From Sycobia sp. Sy_11 (lineage: Eukaryota; Arthropoda; Insecta; Hymenoptera; Epichrysomallidae): a stretch of 64,000 nt of DNA. The translations under genes and the position numbers were made by a program. The stretch is taken from assembly GCA_018907035.1 (NCBI GenBank), contig JACCIC010000289.1, forward strand, positions 342,501-406,500, in the 5' to 3' direction. The notes beneath the pieces were generated by a model that had not been told where the DNA came from, did no database searches, and saw only the letters and a list, made by a program, of their open reading frames with translations. This document shows positions 50,288 through 62,028 of the stretch, piece by piece. Each line of letters starts with the position of its first letter. Position 1 is the first letter of the stretch.

Positions 50288-50959
50288 CCCTGCGTCTCTC
50301 CCACTCTCTCTTTTTCCCTCAATAATCCCGATCGTCTCCGCTCACGCCGAGGCTAAGTCTATACTTACCTTTAATCTATATCTATATTTTCGAGTGGTTG
50401 ACTAAATATTTCACGTCGCTTGTCGCCGAGTATGTAAATATTAGCGTTAAGCGTATATATATAGATATTTGTCGATTTAATTATTCCCCTCGGGAATTTC
50501 GCTGAACTCTTCGCGTATTTGTGATGTATAAACAATGTAAGTGAAGCGGAAGATCATATTAGTATTTGCTTTCGTATAGGTGTTGTTGCAGTCTGTCGTC
50601 GACAGATAATATTAATAATTTATTTGGTTTGTAGAAAAAGCTGCTTTTTCTTTAATGCTACGATATGAAAGTCTTACGCGTTCTATGCGAAGATACCTCG
50701 AGATGTAATGTAGTAAAAAAGAAGAAGAAAAGAAAAAGAGATAGTAATAATTATCTAGATCATGTTAATTGAGTATACTGAAATGTTAAGTCTGAATATT
50801 GTGCCTGTATCGAGAATACGCGAACTAATTGTTGAGAACGAAAAATTATTCTCAGTATATTTCTTTAAAAAAACAAAGATGAAGCAATATCGATGAAGAA
50901 GATCGTCACCTGAAAAGTTCCAAAATCCTCCAAGTCATATCCAAGGCTTTCGTTTAATG
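50288..50959. other. AT-rich unique sequence
   Basis: A minus-strand consensus donor AAAG/GTAAGTATAG occurs near 50372, but every frame into it is closed. Confidence 0.5.

Positions 50960-51006
<47 letters not shown>
50960..51006. repeat. (TA)23 microsatellite
   Basis: 47-bp array. Confidence 0.95.
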
Positions 51007-51009
<3 letters not shown>

Positions 51010-51289
51010 AAATAACAAATATTTTTACCCAATAAATAATGTCTAGTGTAAATGGATTTTCAAAAAAACTTCGTTGTACTCGAAACAATTCTTGGAGGAC
51101 TCGACAGTTCGAACCTGAGATTTGAATCTTCCCGCAGACATTTCTATATAGTCGTCCTCTATATAGTGTACGAAAAGCGTCACGGTATTCCGATAGCATC
51201 CCCGTGTCACGCAGGGGCGGTCTGCGGACGAAAGGCGCGAGGGGAATCGTTGGAAACGGTATGACGCGTGTGACGCTGTGGAATTTCAG

Positions 51290-51410
51290 AAGACGCCGGA
51301 ATTGACGCGTATCGTAAGGAGGGAAGCGGGACTCGATTTACATTTAGCCATGCAAGGGAAGGGGAACGACGTCGACCCCTCCAGAAAATTCGCTATTTAT
51401 CAGGGGAAAA
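51290..51410 (+). other. possible 121-nt exon
   Basis: Lies between GAATTTCAG and GAAAA/GTAAGG. One frame is open throughout (40 codons plus 1 nt) with balanced, protein-like composition (Lys/Arg/Asp/Gly, few low-complexity runs). The pyrimidine tract is poor and the protein is unrecognised, so this is weakly supported. Confidence 0.18.
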
Positions 51411-51493
51411 GTAAGGGTGACATATTTTACGAGGAAGGAATGAAGTCGTTCTATCGAATGTTAATATTTGTTTAGATTAGGGATGGAGATTGG

Positions 51494-51499
<6 letters not shown>

Positions 51500-51541
<42 letters not shown>
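51500..51541. repeat. (TA)21 microsatellite
   Basis: 42-bp array. Confidence 0.95.
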
Positions 51542-51542
<1 letters not shown>

Positions 51543-51984
51543 TCCGGGGTTTTTTCAAAATTTGAATTGAGATGCCTCCATATTCATCCAGTACGCAAGC
51601 GAGTATTTCGTGCATTTTCCATATCTTCCACATGGCTCTCTATTAGCTTAATATAACACTCCTACCTGACGACGATTAGCCTAGCCGAGCTTTTTCTCGC
51701 CTTTCATCGTGGCGTGGCGCTCGTCGCCGATGGTCATCGGATCGCCGCGCGCAGGCGGGCGAAATTCTTCAGCGACGTTTCTACGTCGGAGAGTAGAAAT
51801 GAGCGATGCGCTTTGTACGGTAGGGCGGGGAAAGGTGGAAGATGCACGCGCAAAAAACGAAAGTGCGCGCGCGTCCGTCGGAGGAGTTTGCGACGTAAAT
51901 ACGTGTGTTGCGCGACAGTGGCGGGGGCGGGGAGGGCGACGGAGACGTAAATAATAACAGTCGCGAAGTGGAGCTTGGCTCGAC

Positions 51985-51987
<3 letters not shown>
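51542..51987. other. unique sequence with a GC-rich patch at 51.69-51.96 kb
   Basis: The GC-rich part has overlapping 70-80 codon frames in two plus phases, as composition predicts. No gene recognised. Confidence 0.5.

Positions 51988-52019
<32 letters not shown>
51988..52019. repeat. (TC)16 microsatellite
   Basis: Perfect pyrimidine run. Confidence 0.95.
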
Positions 52020-52021
<2 letters not shown>

Positions 52022-52380
52022 GTCTCTCTTGATCTCGTTGTCGTCGGAGTTCACAAGCGGATTTTCACTTTTTGTCGTGTTTTCGTTTTTTATTTTAGAA
52101 AGAAGATGCAATTCCGAGCTCTGAATCGAGTCCCAGCGAAATTTTCGTACTAGATAAGTATCTATCTATTCCTGATCATTTCGTTGACTACTTGAGGTAC
52201 TTAGTACATCAACGAGCATAATTATCTTTCGTTTCTCAAGAGACGAAGACTCAAGAGAAAAATAAAAAATTATTTTGCATTATGTATTTTCTTCAAGTCA
52301 CACGCTCGAACAATGAAGTTACGTAACGAATGCGCGACACGACTTCCGATTAATAAGTACATTGTTTAATGAATGGGTTA

Positions 52381-52382
<2 letters not shown>

Positions 52383-52411
<29 letters not shown>
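52383..52411. repeat. (GA)14 microsatellite
   Basis: Perfect GA run. Confidence 0.95.
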
Positions 52412-52414
<3 letters not shown>

Positions 52415-53028
52415 TGAATAGATAGTGAATAAACTAAAAACCAGTATTTTTCGTCAGAGTGACAAAGATCTTTGCAAACTTTTTTACAGTGGAATGTATT
52501 TCGATTCACAAATCGGGTTTGTTTTAATATTTCATTTCTTAATATATTCGCTTTTCCATACCATTTTTTAAAAATCTACGTATAAAGATAAATTTAATAT
52601 TTTTAAAAATAAGAACAGTGTGTCCCAATAATGGGTGTTATTAAAATAAATTTTTCTTCCTTGACATACGAGTAACGAAGGCTAAAAATAATATCGATCG
52701 CCGTGTCGATGAAAAATATTATTTGAGAAAATTACAGATTTAGACGGTAAAGTTGCGCGAAAACAAAACGACCGCAATTTATTGAACATTAATAATTACG
52801 AAAATTAAATAAAAAAAAAAAATCCGTAAGCGAACACGAGCGCGTCGGATTCAGTAGTCCCCCCCCCTCCGAATACGAATAGACGCGCATCAGCCAGACC
52901 TCTCCTGGTTCCCCGATCCCAGAGAGCTTTTTAACAAGCATGCTATAGTCTCTCACGAAAAGTCGTAAAAACGATAGGTGCAGTGCGCGCCGCGTCGCAT
53001 CATTCCGTCTATTCAGAGATGCGGATAC
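52412..53028. other. AT-rich unique sequence
   Basis: No gene seen. A12 near 52811 and C9 near 52859. Confidence 0.55.
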
Positions 53029-53053
53029 ATACATACATACACACACACATACG

Positions 53054-53084
<31 letters not shown>
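53029..53084. repeat. (CATA)n-(CA)n-(TA)n compound microsatellite
   Basis: Three short runs in succession, ending in 28 bp of TA. Confidence 0.93.
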
Positions 53085-53087
<3 letters not shown>

Positions 53088-53258
53088 ACTGCGTCTATGC
53101 ACATGTATGTGTCTGTATATAGAAACGGCGAATTAGCCCCGAGCGTAAAGCTCGGGAGCCGCGCGCGATATAAACGTCGACGGAGAGCAGCCGAGCGCCC
53201 TCCCACTCTCTGCTTCTTTGGATTGGCGGCGGCGGTGCTGTTGTGCGCTCGATCTCAA

Positions 53259-53262
<4 letters not shown>

Positions 53263-53315
<53 letters not shown>
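53263..53315. repeat. (AT)26 microsatellite
   Basis: 53-bp array. Confidence 0.95.
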
Positions 53316-53318
<3 letters not shown>

Positions 53319-53409
53319 AAGCATCCGGGTAGAAAAGACAGTACTTGCGCGACAGCGATAACTCGCGTTTCGTTTGTATTAATTAAATTTAATGCGAGCA
53401 AGCCATTAA

Positions 53410-53416
<7 letters not shown>

Positions 53417-53463
<47 letters not shown>
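53417..53463. repeat. (TA)23 microsatellite
   Basis: 47-bp array with a short imperfect leader. Confidence 0.95.
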
Positions 53464-53465
<2 letters not shown>

Positions 53466-55096
53466 TTAAACACATTTACACGGAACAGTGGTTGGTAATT
53501 TTTTATTCTTTCATTAAACAATGATAGGTACATTTGATTATTTAAAAATAGCGAGTTTATTCTCTGTTGCTAATGAATTTTAATAATAAAATTTTTTAAA
53601 AAAACATGCTGAATTACTTAATAAACATAATAAAATAAGCATTCTCTTACTTGAGGGGACACAATAGCTTTTCATTAGAAATTATAAAAATCAGCTTCAT
53701 TATGTTATAAATTTTATACCTAAGCTTCATATTTTTTATAATGAGTAGACATGATTAGCTATAATAATATGTAGAAAATCCCAATTGACTGACCGTAAGA
53801 TTCCAATGAAGCCAGTAGATAAAATGAGCTGAAATTGCTGAATATTGTTGGTCTGTATATTTATTTTGGTATGCTCAGAGGGAATGGTGCTTAAAGAAAT
53901 AGAAAATTAATCAATAATTCCCTTAAAAAATCGGATCTATATTTATAAAACTTTGTGTTAATGTTCAAATTTAATTCTCTCTGTTCGTACCATAACAAAT
54001 TTGTTTAAAAACAATATCCGCAAATTTGATCCATTGCTATCATTGAAATTCTACGTTCGGTGAATTGGGATTTTGTACGAACTCCCTACTAAAGCTTCAA
54101 ATCACGTTAATTTACGTTTTAAATACGTTAAATTATAGCTAGTAATGCTTATTTATTCTATAAAAGATAAATTTTGCGTATATTATTTATAACATGTTTC
54201 CAATGCTTTTTTATTATATTTTAGCGTAAAATTGCCGTGTTTTCCCTGAAAGACTAATTTCTAAAACTGGTACGTAGTAGGAGTACGTAGGAGTTCTGGT
54301 TTTTATCTCGCCCACTAGTCGACTATTAATCTTGTAGTATAATAGCGCACAATATAATAACGCAAACTTGAAAAATAGAAGAATAAATGAAGTTTAAACA
54401 ATTATGCCCTACAACAATATTCATAATTCATAAGAAAAATTAAAATAGTATTTACCCATTTCAATAATAAAGGTATTCGATGAATATTAATATGAATACA
54501 TTGTTATTGATATTATAATATTTGATTTTTTTACAAATTAAATTATTTTTATAGATTATTCTTATTCCTTTATTACCATTTTATATACGACTTAGATCTA
54601 TAATTAAATTATACTATTATTTTTTATACAAACATTGCTTTCTTTTACCAAAGTCCGAGTTGGTAAATGTCACTATTATTTCGCGGCTTAAGAATCTTAT
54701 CGGCAACGAGTTAATTCCGTATTTGAACCAACCTTTTTTCTTCACGAAGCCAGTTCTTTTTTTATTTTGTTATTTTTGTTTTTTACGCTATCCACCTCCG
54801 TCGGTATTGATCGGTGACGCGAGCGCTCGTATTCTCGCTCTTTCTGCGAAATACGTCGTGTACACGTAAAGAGCCGAGATGGCCGTATACAAGGAACGCC
54901 TAAAGGGCGCGAGTTCTTCTCTTTCTCGCTCGCTCCGCCCCTTGCGTTTTTCTTTTTATCACCCGCGGAGGGACAAAAAGCTGGCTACGGCGAGTAGAGG
55001 GTGGAGGGGAGGGGGCGCAACGATGCACAGTCCGCCACACGCATGCGTCTCATGCTCTTCGTCGCATAACATACGCGATGCGAGCCTCTGTCTCTG

Positions 55097-55102
<6 letters not shown>
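53464..55102. other. AT-rich unique sequence, GC-balanced after 54.8 kb
   Basis: About 1.2 kb of strongly AT-rich DNA without a long TA microsatellite, then a CG-containing patch. No gene recognised. Confidence 0.55.

Positions 55103-55191
<89 letters not shown>
55103..55191. repeat. (CT)21-(TA)22 compound microsatellite
   Basis: A CT array is joined by AAA to a TA array. Confidence 0.97.
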
Positions 55192-57582
55192 CCGATCGGG
55201 AGATGAAAAAAGAACGAACTCGTTTTTTTTTGCCCGCAAATCTTGTTTGCGTCGCGGCTTAATGGTCGAGCATCGGCTGCTCACTCGTTAACCGAGAACT
55301 TCAATCTACGATGCTAAATTATTTCTAACTATTAAACAACTGCGCGTATATCGGCTGTTCCGAGCCAGCATTTACGACTCGCAATGCACAGGTGCGATAA
55401 ACTATTATAAGCCGCTCGCTGCCGTGCGGCAAATTAAAGTGGCATGATTATAACACACACGTAAACGTATAAGAAGCGTCGGTGCTCGTGGTCGTATCGA
55501 GTCATGCGCGCGTGCAATGATTTTATGTAACAGTTCGCCGATTATTTTGCGAGAAGAGCCGAAGTCGAAATTTTCCGAAAAATGTCTCGTTTTTTTTTTC
55601 TTTTGTGTGTAAAGCTTGAAATTGCGATTAGGCATATAAGCGCGTCGCTTTAAATCAATAGCGTGTTTTGGCGGCGCGCAACATTTCAAACTGCCAATGG
55701 ATAATGAGAAAAAAATTATCGCGTTATTATTACTGTGAATGTATTTCGGAATTTCGCATAGAATTATTCTTACGCAATCCTGCTGTATTGTAAGAAATCT
55801 GAAATGATCGGTATTTAACGAAAATTGATCATCCGTTAAACGCATATCTCCGCCCATCTTACGGCATATTGAGAATTTGAGTATTTCAATTGAAAAGCGG
55901 GGAGAAATTCAGTCTGTTAATGAAATATTCTTTGTGCGAAAATTTCAAGAAAGAATGAGCTGCTCTTTTAGATAATTTAAGTATTTATATTTTGTCTTGA
56001 GGCTTTTTTTCTTCGAAATAATAATTAAGATTAAGAAAATATTAAAGGAAGTGCAATATATAAAAAAACGACCGATTTAAAGAGCCATGGAATCTGTATT
56101 GTTTGTTTCCACGTATTGAAAACCGATATACTGTTTATTAATTTTCAATGCCACTTCGTAAAAATATTTATATATATATATATATATATATTAATTTCAA
56201 CCGATCGCTTGAAACACATCGACGAACGACGAGCAATCGTCATCATATAAATGGACTTGTTTAACGGATTTACGAACGATCGTCAGTCCCGGAATATACA
56301 AATTAATTAGAATTCCGCATCGGCCTTTGAGTCAGACTTTCATAGACTCTGCCACCGCGAGTCCCATAAACTCAAAACGAATTTACCGCAGCCCACTTTA
56401 CAGCCCGCTCAAATGGCTCGAGCAATTTTCTAACAAATCGAGCCCTCCGATAATGCTGTATTATATGAACGTACGTGCCCGGTACATCGGAGACCGATTT
56501 GTCACGTTGCTTGCTTGCGCGATCCATTATCTATGTAGAGGCAGCCTGCAGCCATCTGCCGGCGAGATCGGAGCGAATAGCGCCCCCGCGCCATCCGGCT
56601 CGTTATAATTGCATCTCTGTCGCACGGCTTTTGCGTCGGCGAGGCGCTGATTTTTTATATTATTTCGTATAAGCGGCCGCTGTCCATACGAGAGTTTTAG
56701 ATTCTGTGTACGGAGACCTCGAAAGCACAATGGCATTTGATTTCATTGAATTTGATCCTAATGACATTCATTTCATCGTGAAATCAAACAACATTCGGGT
56801 GATAATGGAATACAATTTTAATAAATGAAATCTTAACCAAATACAAAAATGATTGGTAAATAAATAGTCTGAGCCGTTTATAATTAAATTTGAAAAATAA
56901 AAAAGCCGATATACATTGTTACAGGCAACGGAGATTATAAGGTTTATTGAAATATATTAGGAAATATAATTGACAAATTCAATATGAGTTTAACGATATT
57001 TAATAAAGAATTAATCGACGCACGAATTAAGTAAAATTAATCTTGCTAAAAATTACTATTAACGAGGACTTGAACAAATTAATTATACATTAAATCTGTA
57101 AGAATGGTTTATATTAACTGACAATAGTAATGATAATTTGAAAGCTATGTCAAGACAGTTCAATTGAATGAAACTTGATTAAAGATTAGCAGATGCCAAT
57201 TTTCAATGATCGCGAGGAAGTAGGTATAACTGTATCTTGTAGAATTTATCGAATTAATCCGCGTCCGTAGATAGACATCGAGTATATAATAATGAGCGAT
57301 CGATCAGTGTAGGATACTTTGAGTGCTTCGACAAGCGATCTAAGAGATAGCAATAGAGGACCTGTGGTCGGTTTCCTGTAGAACGCTAAAGAGCGTTTTA
57401 GAGTACCAATGCGAGGGAAGTTTGAAAAAAAGGGCAATTGCCACCTTCATTGGCAATTAAAGCAAAGACCAGCGAGGCTGGAAGCAACTCTTGACTATAT
57501 TGAGCTGAAAGTCAGCCGAATTACAATCTGATAGGTTAGACTCATACTGTGGAAGTCGTATATTTTCTGACATAAAGTGCAA

Positions 57583-57585
<3 letters not shown>
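55192..57585. other. unique sequence with a 150-codon open frame
   Basis: The minus-strand frame 55405-55857 starts at ATG, is largely free of low-complexity repeats, has a mixed composition and is the longest such frame in the window. No family, signal peptide or splice context was recognised. A short TA run occurs at 56168-56190. From 56.75 kb the sequence is AT-rich and featureless. Confidence 0.45.

Positions 57586-57613
<28 letters not shown>
57586..57613. repeat. (GA)n microsatellite
   Basis: GA run preceded by GATAGA. Confidence 0.93.
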
Positions 57614-57896
57614 TCAATAACCATTATATTGACCAGTTTAATACTAGACGTATTAATAATGAGAGAATGATTTAAAAAATGAAACAGCACACTTTAAATT
57701 CACTTCCCATCACCGAAAAATTTCAATAGATATTTTTTGGATAAGTTCTCTTAAACAGTTCCCTGCGACCGTAGGAGTCGATCTCTAGCCCGACGTTGGT
57801 GTTAGTGAGCAAACGGATGCCTACCGCGCTTGAGCCAACATCGTCGACTCTATACTACATACGACTCTAATGACTTTATAGAGACAGCGCGAGTGT

Positions 57897-57970
57897 GCGA
57901 GAGAGAGGGAGCGAGTGAGTGAGTGAGTGAGTGAATGAGTGAGTGAGTGAGTGAGTGAGTGAGTGAGTGA

Positions 57971-58018
<48 letters not shown>

Positions 58019-58048
58019 GAGAAAGAGAAACAGAGAAATAGAGAGAGA
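57897..58048. repeat. (GAGT)n-(GA)n-(GAAA)n compound microsatellite, about 150 bp
   Basis: About 70 bp of GTGA tetramers, about 45 bp of pure GA, then GAAA and CAGA variants. It is the longest simple-sequence tract in the window, and it lies about 500 bp from the retrotransposon fragment. Confidence 0.97.
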
Positions 58049-58157
58049 AAATAGTGTTAAAAGTGAAGATGATTTTATTTTTGAATAGAATACAAAACGG
58101 ATCATTGACGTTGTACCGTTTGAGAAATTTATAGTTCAAAGTAGTTTCAAGCAAGCG

Positions 58158-58162
58158 TATAC

Positions 58163-58218
<56 letters not shown>
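58158..58218. repeat. (CATA)n-(TA)21 compound microsatellite
   Basis: CATA tetramers lead into a 43-bp TA array. No other long TA array occurs until the window end. Confidence 0.95.
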
Positions 58219-58220
<2 letters not shown>

Positions 58221-58529
58221 CGTGACGTATCCCGCGCAATTGTGCATAATCAAGTCCGATCAAAGGGATTAATTAATGCCAAGTTAAATCTTAGGAGATT
58301 CTATTTGGTATGTTGTGATTAATGTAGAGAGGAGAGTGATATACAGTGTAATATACGCTAATCCAATTCACATAACCCGTTCGTCTGTCAAACTATAATT
58401 ATATTGGTTTATTGACGAACTGAAATATGAAAATTATTAGACCATGAATTCATTACAATAAAGTTTTTACTTATTTTTTTTTAATTTATTGATTTATTGA
58501 ATAGTTTTAAGCACTTTTGAAAGAATGAC

Positions 58530-58944
58530 GGCGTCTACTTAACTGCTTTTATGGTATTGCAGAAAAACAAACACTAATTGCTGTAGACTGGACAATTTTA
58601 AAGATCGACTTACAGGCTGACTTACCCCTTCCTGATAAAGGACGTGTTGAATTGTATTTAGGCCAAGTCCACATTCCACATAATTTATTAGATAATACTA
58701 TATATTCAAGAAATAACTTCTCAAAAATAACTGCTTGTCACATATACATCTTTTTTTATATAGGATTCTAAATTCAAATCACTTTGGGAATTTCAGTCAC
58801 AATAGGAATTTTCCGTATTTGTAGATCATTCGAAGCAAAATCAAAATTTTAAATTTTACGACATAGGAATTTGATTTTCATGAGTTTGAAGATTATAGGA
58901 TGACGGATTTGAGAATAAAATTCATATTTATTGTGTCGTTGAAG
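58530..58944 (+). pseudogene. decayed BEL/Pao-like retrotransposon pol fragment
   Basis: Short blocks resembling a BEL/Pao polyprotein near the protease-to-reverse-transcriptase boundary occur in order. The first is VYLTAFMVLQK at 58530-58565. In a shifted frame follow a Trp-x-x-Leu-Lys block with an Ala-Asp motif and RVELYLGQVHIPHNLLD (58589-58693). After a stop codon, QITLG (58775-58789) and SFEAKS (58826-58843) follow in the same frame. In a third frame, FEDYRMTDLRIKF with FIVSLK occurs at 58885-58944. At least two frameshifts and two stops (58769, 58850) make it non-functional. No LTRs, catalytic polymerase or integrase blocks were seen. The assignment rests on remembered family patterns and no search was run. 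An unidentified spliced exon is the alternative for the longest block. Confidence 0.4.
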
Positions 58945-59330
58945 TGTCTTCTCTAAATAAAGACAAGTAGACATACTAGAGCAAATTATTGATCGAATGG
59001 AAATTTAACATTCTAAAAACTTCTAAAACAGGAGAATCGCAGTTATCTTCTAAAAAGGACCTTTTTTCGGTCTGTTCCGTGATTATTTGAAACATTAAGT
59101 TACTCTTCAATGACCTTGATTAAATTTAAGCTGTATTTTAATTTTCTAAAAATCACGAGGGAATAACAACGGATTTGAGATAAGAAAAGCTTCTATTTCA
59201 AGTCCATTTCATTATGATATCATATAGTTATCAAGTATAACGATTGCCTTCGTCCCTGTCGTATCGTATGGCTGCTCAATCCTGCTCACGTACGCACACA
59301 AACGCACATGCATTCATACACGATACTCAC
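58945..59330. other. unique intron-side sequence
   Basis: AT-rich, lying just 3' (minus sense) of the coding exon. No further retrotransposon block could be followed here. Confidence 0.5.
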
Positions 59331-59590
59331 TGCCAATTAAATCCGCCGGTTATTCCATCCCTGAGCCGATCCTTGAGGCTCCGCTGCCTCGCCGGTCCAA
59401 CGGCCGCCATGCCGATGAGTCCGGCGCCTCCACCCGGGCTGTCCGACCTGCCGGGCGAGCCTCCAGCTACTCCCGCTCCTACTCCTCCTACTCCGGCAGC
59501 ACCGGCGACTCCGCCGACAGCACCGACACCACCACTACCACCGACACCAGCGCCACCCGCGCCGGGAGCGCCGCCGGCAAAAAGCGCCAT
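59331..59590 (-). CDS. first coding exon of an unidentified minus-strand gene (Gly/Ala-rich N-terminus), partial
   Basis: The exon encodes 86 residues plus two bases of a split codon. Translation is best started at the ATG at 59590 because its context GGGAAAATGGCG is close to ideal. Residues 1 to about 60 are a low-complexity Gly/Ala/Val/Pro/Ser segment. The last 15 or so residues change to a mixed, charged sequence, RQRSLKDRLRDGITGGFNW, suggesting the start of a conserved region. The frame runs straight into a strong donor (GGCA/GTGAGTATCG, intron from 59330). An acceptor-like CCCTCTCTGATTAG at 59892-59879 would define an exon of about 548 nt. Gly-rich first exons are common in insect channel and signalling genes, but I do not recognise this one. 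The opposite-strand Pro-rich frame is the mirror of the Gly/Ala codons and lacks this splice context. Confidence 0.55.
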
Positions 59591-59878
59591 TTTCCCTCGA
59601 CTACCGGGTCGTCGAGCAGCGGGTCCCCGGGTCTCTTGAGCGCTGCTGGCGCTGACGCTGCTGCTGCACGTCGCTCGAATGAGCGGATCTACACCTCTGT
59701 TCCCGTGCGTCGACGAGGACGAGGACGACGACGACAACGGCGACGCCGTCTCTTTTCAGGAGAGCAGGGACGTGGCCGGCTGACCTGCTACGGCGCCGAC
59801 TGACGCTCTATTCGCCGCGTTGGCGGTGGATTGCTTCATTATACGGGCCGTGGAAGAGGCGAGGTCCTCAATAATGGT
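59591..59878 (-). other. putative 5' leader with an in-frame upstream ORF
   Basis: An upstream ATG at 59839 opens 27 codons that end at TGA (59758-59756), in the same phase as the downstream ATG. Between that TGA and the ATG at 59590 the frame is again open and Ser-rich. If the TGA were a sequencing or assembly error, the protein would gain about 83 N-terminal residues. As it stands this is leader sequence with an upstream ORF. Confidence 0.4.
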
Positions 59879-62028
59879 CTAATCAGAGAGGGAAATGGGG
59901 TTTTTTCTTTACCTCGGTTTTGTTTTGTTTTTTGTTTTTTTTTTGTTTTTTATTGTTCGCTCGTAACCTCAGTCAGCCACCCAATGATAATCGTTCAGCT
60001 TGGAATGTTGCTCCATATGGTTAGATTGTCGTAATCGATAGAGTAATTTGGGAAAAATTTTTTCATCCCCGAGTGATTGATCAACTGTAGTATCCAAATA
60101 TCGGAGAATTCGGATAATATTATTCGCTATTTCCAAAAAAATGAAGAGGCTTTGGATAAAATATACAGCCCTATTTTCTTAATTAAAGCTTTTAGGAAGG
60201 TCAACATTAATAACAAGTTCTATATTCTTTTGCGCACTAGTCCAAGATGATACAATAGTCCCTACATTTGAAAATACTAATTTTATTTATGATCTTCGCT
60301 TATTCGGCTCTGAAAATATTTAATTAATGTACCGAAAAAATGTAATAAAATCATGTCTCATTTTTTTCCACGTAATAATCAATTTATACTTGGGAATAAT
60401 AGGAATATTTTATGATGTAATGTCACAGACTGGATGAGGTGGACTGGAGTTAGCTTAAGCCAGTTACAAAGCTGGAAAAAACGTGGCAACGTCGTGCAAA
60501 AAGGGGAGAAATGTAAAAGCATTAATTTTAATATATACGTGGAATAAATAAATATAAATAAATAAAAATAAATTTTTTAGAAAAATCTTATGATCTTTCC
60601 AAGCTATTGTTAAATATTTCAGTTAAAAATGAAAAATATTTTAAAAGCAAGGATTCAGAGAATCTCTTCTGAAATAATGGCTTTAATTATGTTCAACAGT
60701 AATATTAATTAACTTCTTTTAAAAAATTCCTATTATCGTGCAATTTTCAACATTAGCCGCCGCTTTCAAATCCATTCTTATATTTCGCATAAAGGAACTC
60801 GAAGACATGGCAATTGAAAAATAAAATTGTGTATTTACGTTTGAACATTAGCCCTCATATTAAGTTATCAAGTTCTTGATGTGCAGAATGTATAAAATAA
60901 ATTTGAAAGTTAAGCTAAAATTAGATTTAAAAGCGAAAAGTAACAGTTTAGTCTCTAGTTGATTAAATATATTTCGAATTTGCATTTACTTCGTTTCATT
61001 TCAAATGAAACGTTTAAACTAGACTTTTGACCAATGGGAAATTGTTCAGCTTCCATTTCAACGTTATTTACTCTCCCTCTCTCTATTCCTCTGTGTTGCT
61101 CTAGACTGTTAGCATGATTTTAAATTCATGAATATCAACAAGCTGTCTTTAAGTAAATTTACATTTTATAAAAAATTTAACAGAGGCTCTTTTAAGAAAC
61201 TTCCTTCTTATTATTTGTCTATAATCTATTTATGTAATAAAAAAAAGCTTTGGAAGAAAAATCTTTGGAGAAAGACGAAGCGGTTCTCAAAAAAAGATCT
61301 TAAATCCATCGTAAGAAATTCTTTTCTAGCACGATCATTCTACTTTCGTGCATAACAAAAATTCCGTATGCGTCATCTAATATAAAACTCCCTATTGTAA
61401 AGTTAGATCTATACATCGAGCCAACTATTATTAAGTTTAACAAGTCTTCAGGGGAAATTATTATAATTTACATAATGAAGTTCTATTGATACATTTTGCC
61501 ATATCCATGCCATGCATTAATTTCATTGAAATCAGTTTTATTAAAATATTAATGTATAATAACTAATATATGATTAGATTCATAATGCATGTAAATATTA
61601 GTTAATATTTTTTTAGAAAGTATCAAATTGATCAAGCGAATAGTTTATGCTTCAGGTGATCATAGTATCGGTTGATCGTTCAGGACTAATCGATGTCGTC
61701 GAGTTCGTTTGTCATTGACCGCATCTTTCGGGGGTACTTTACAATTCAATTTTTACACGATTGTTCGGAGGCGAAAATTAGGTTCAGTATAAGTATATCC
61801 ATACTCTTCAGTGCAAGCTCTATTTAATTTATTAGAAAACGATTAATTATAAACGAATAGAATCTATGTAGATTCTTCATTATTCAAATTATAATAGTTT
61901 TCTTCACCATAAACAACATGTGGAATTTGGATACTTTTCTCACTTTATCTTGGTAGAATCAACGTCAACAATCCCCCTCCCCCCACATACGGACAAAAGC
62001 AAAATAATAATTATCGGACGGACGCTAG
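59879..62028. other. AT-rich unique sequence, probable 5' intron or upstream region
   Basis: Contains a TTTTG-rich tract at 59920-59960 and an ATG frame of 75 codons (61128-61355) that is Lys/Ser/Phe-rich and unrecognised. No other feature seen. Confidence 0.5.

Noticed and set aside
50372..50460. Minus-strand consensus donor AAAG/GTAAGTATAG
   Set aside because: All three frames leading into it contain stops and no acceptor was found. Left as a possible non-coding site only.
51105..51150. Minus-strand GGTTCGAACTG resembling a tRNA B-box
   Set aside because: No complementary T-stem, no A-box at the right distance and no anticodon arm.
57909..57970. Regularly repeated GTGA units suggestive of a CRISPR-like or satellite array
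   Set aside because: A plain tetranucleotide tandem repeat without spacers, in eukaryotic-type DNA.
57821..58253. Ser-Leu, Arg-Glu and His-Thr repeat frames at GA, CT and CA arrays
   Set aside because: Low-complexity artefacts of the microsatellites, with no start context or conserved domain.
59244..59639. Plus-strand Pro/Ala-rich 131-codon frame
   Set aside because: It is the antisense of the Gly/Ala-rich exon. The minus strand has the better start context, the shift to mixed sequence and the GTGAGT donor.
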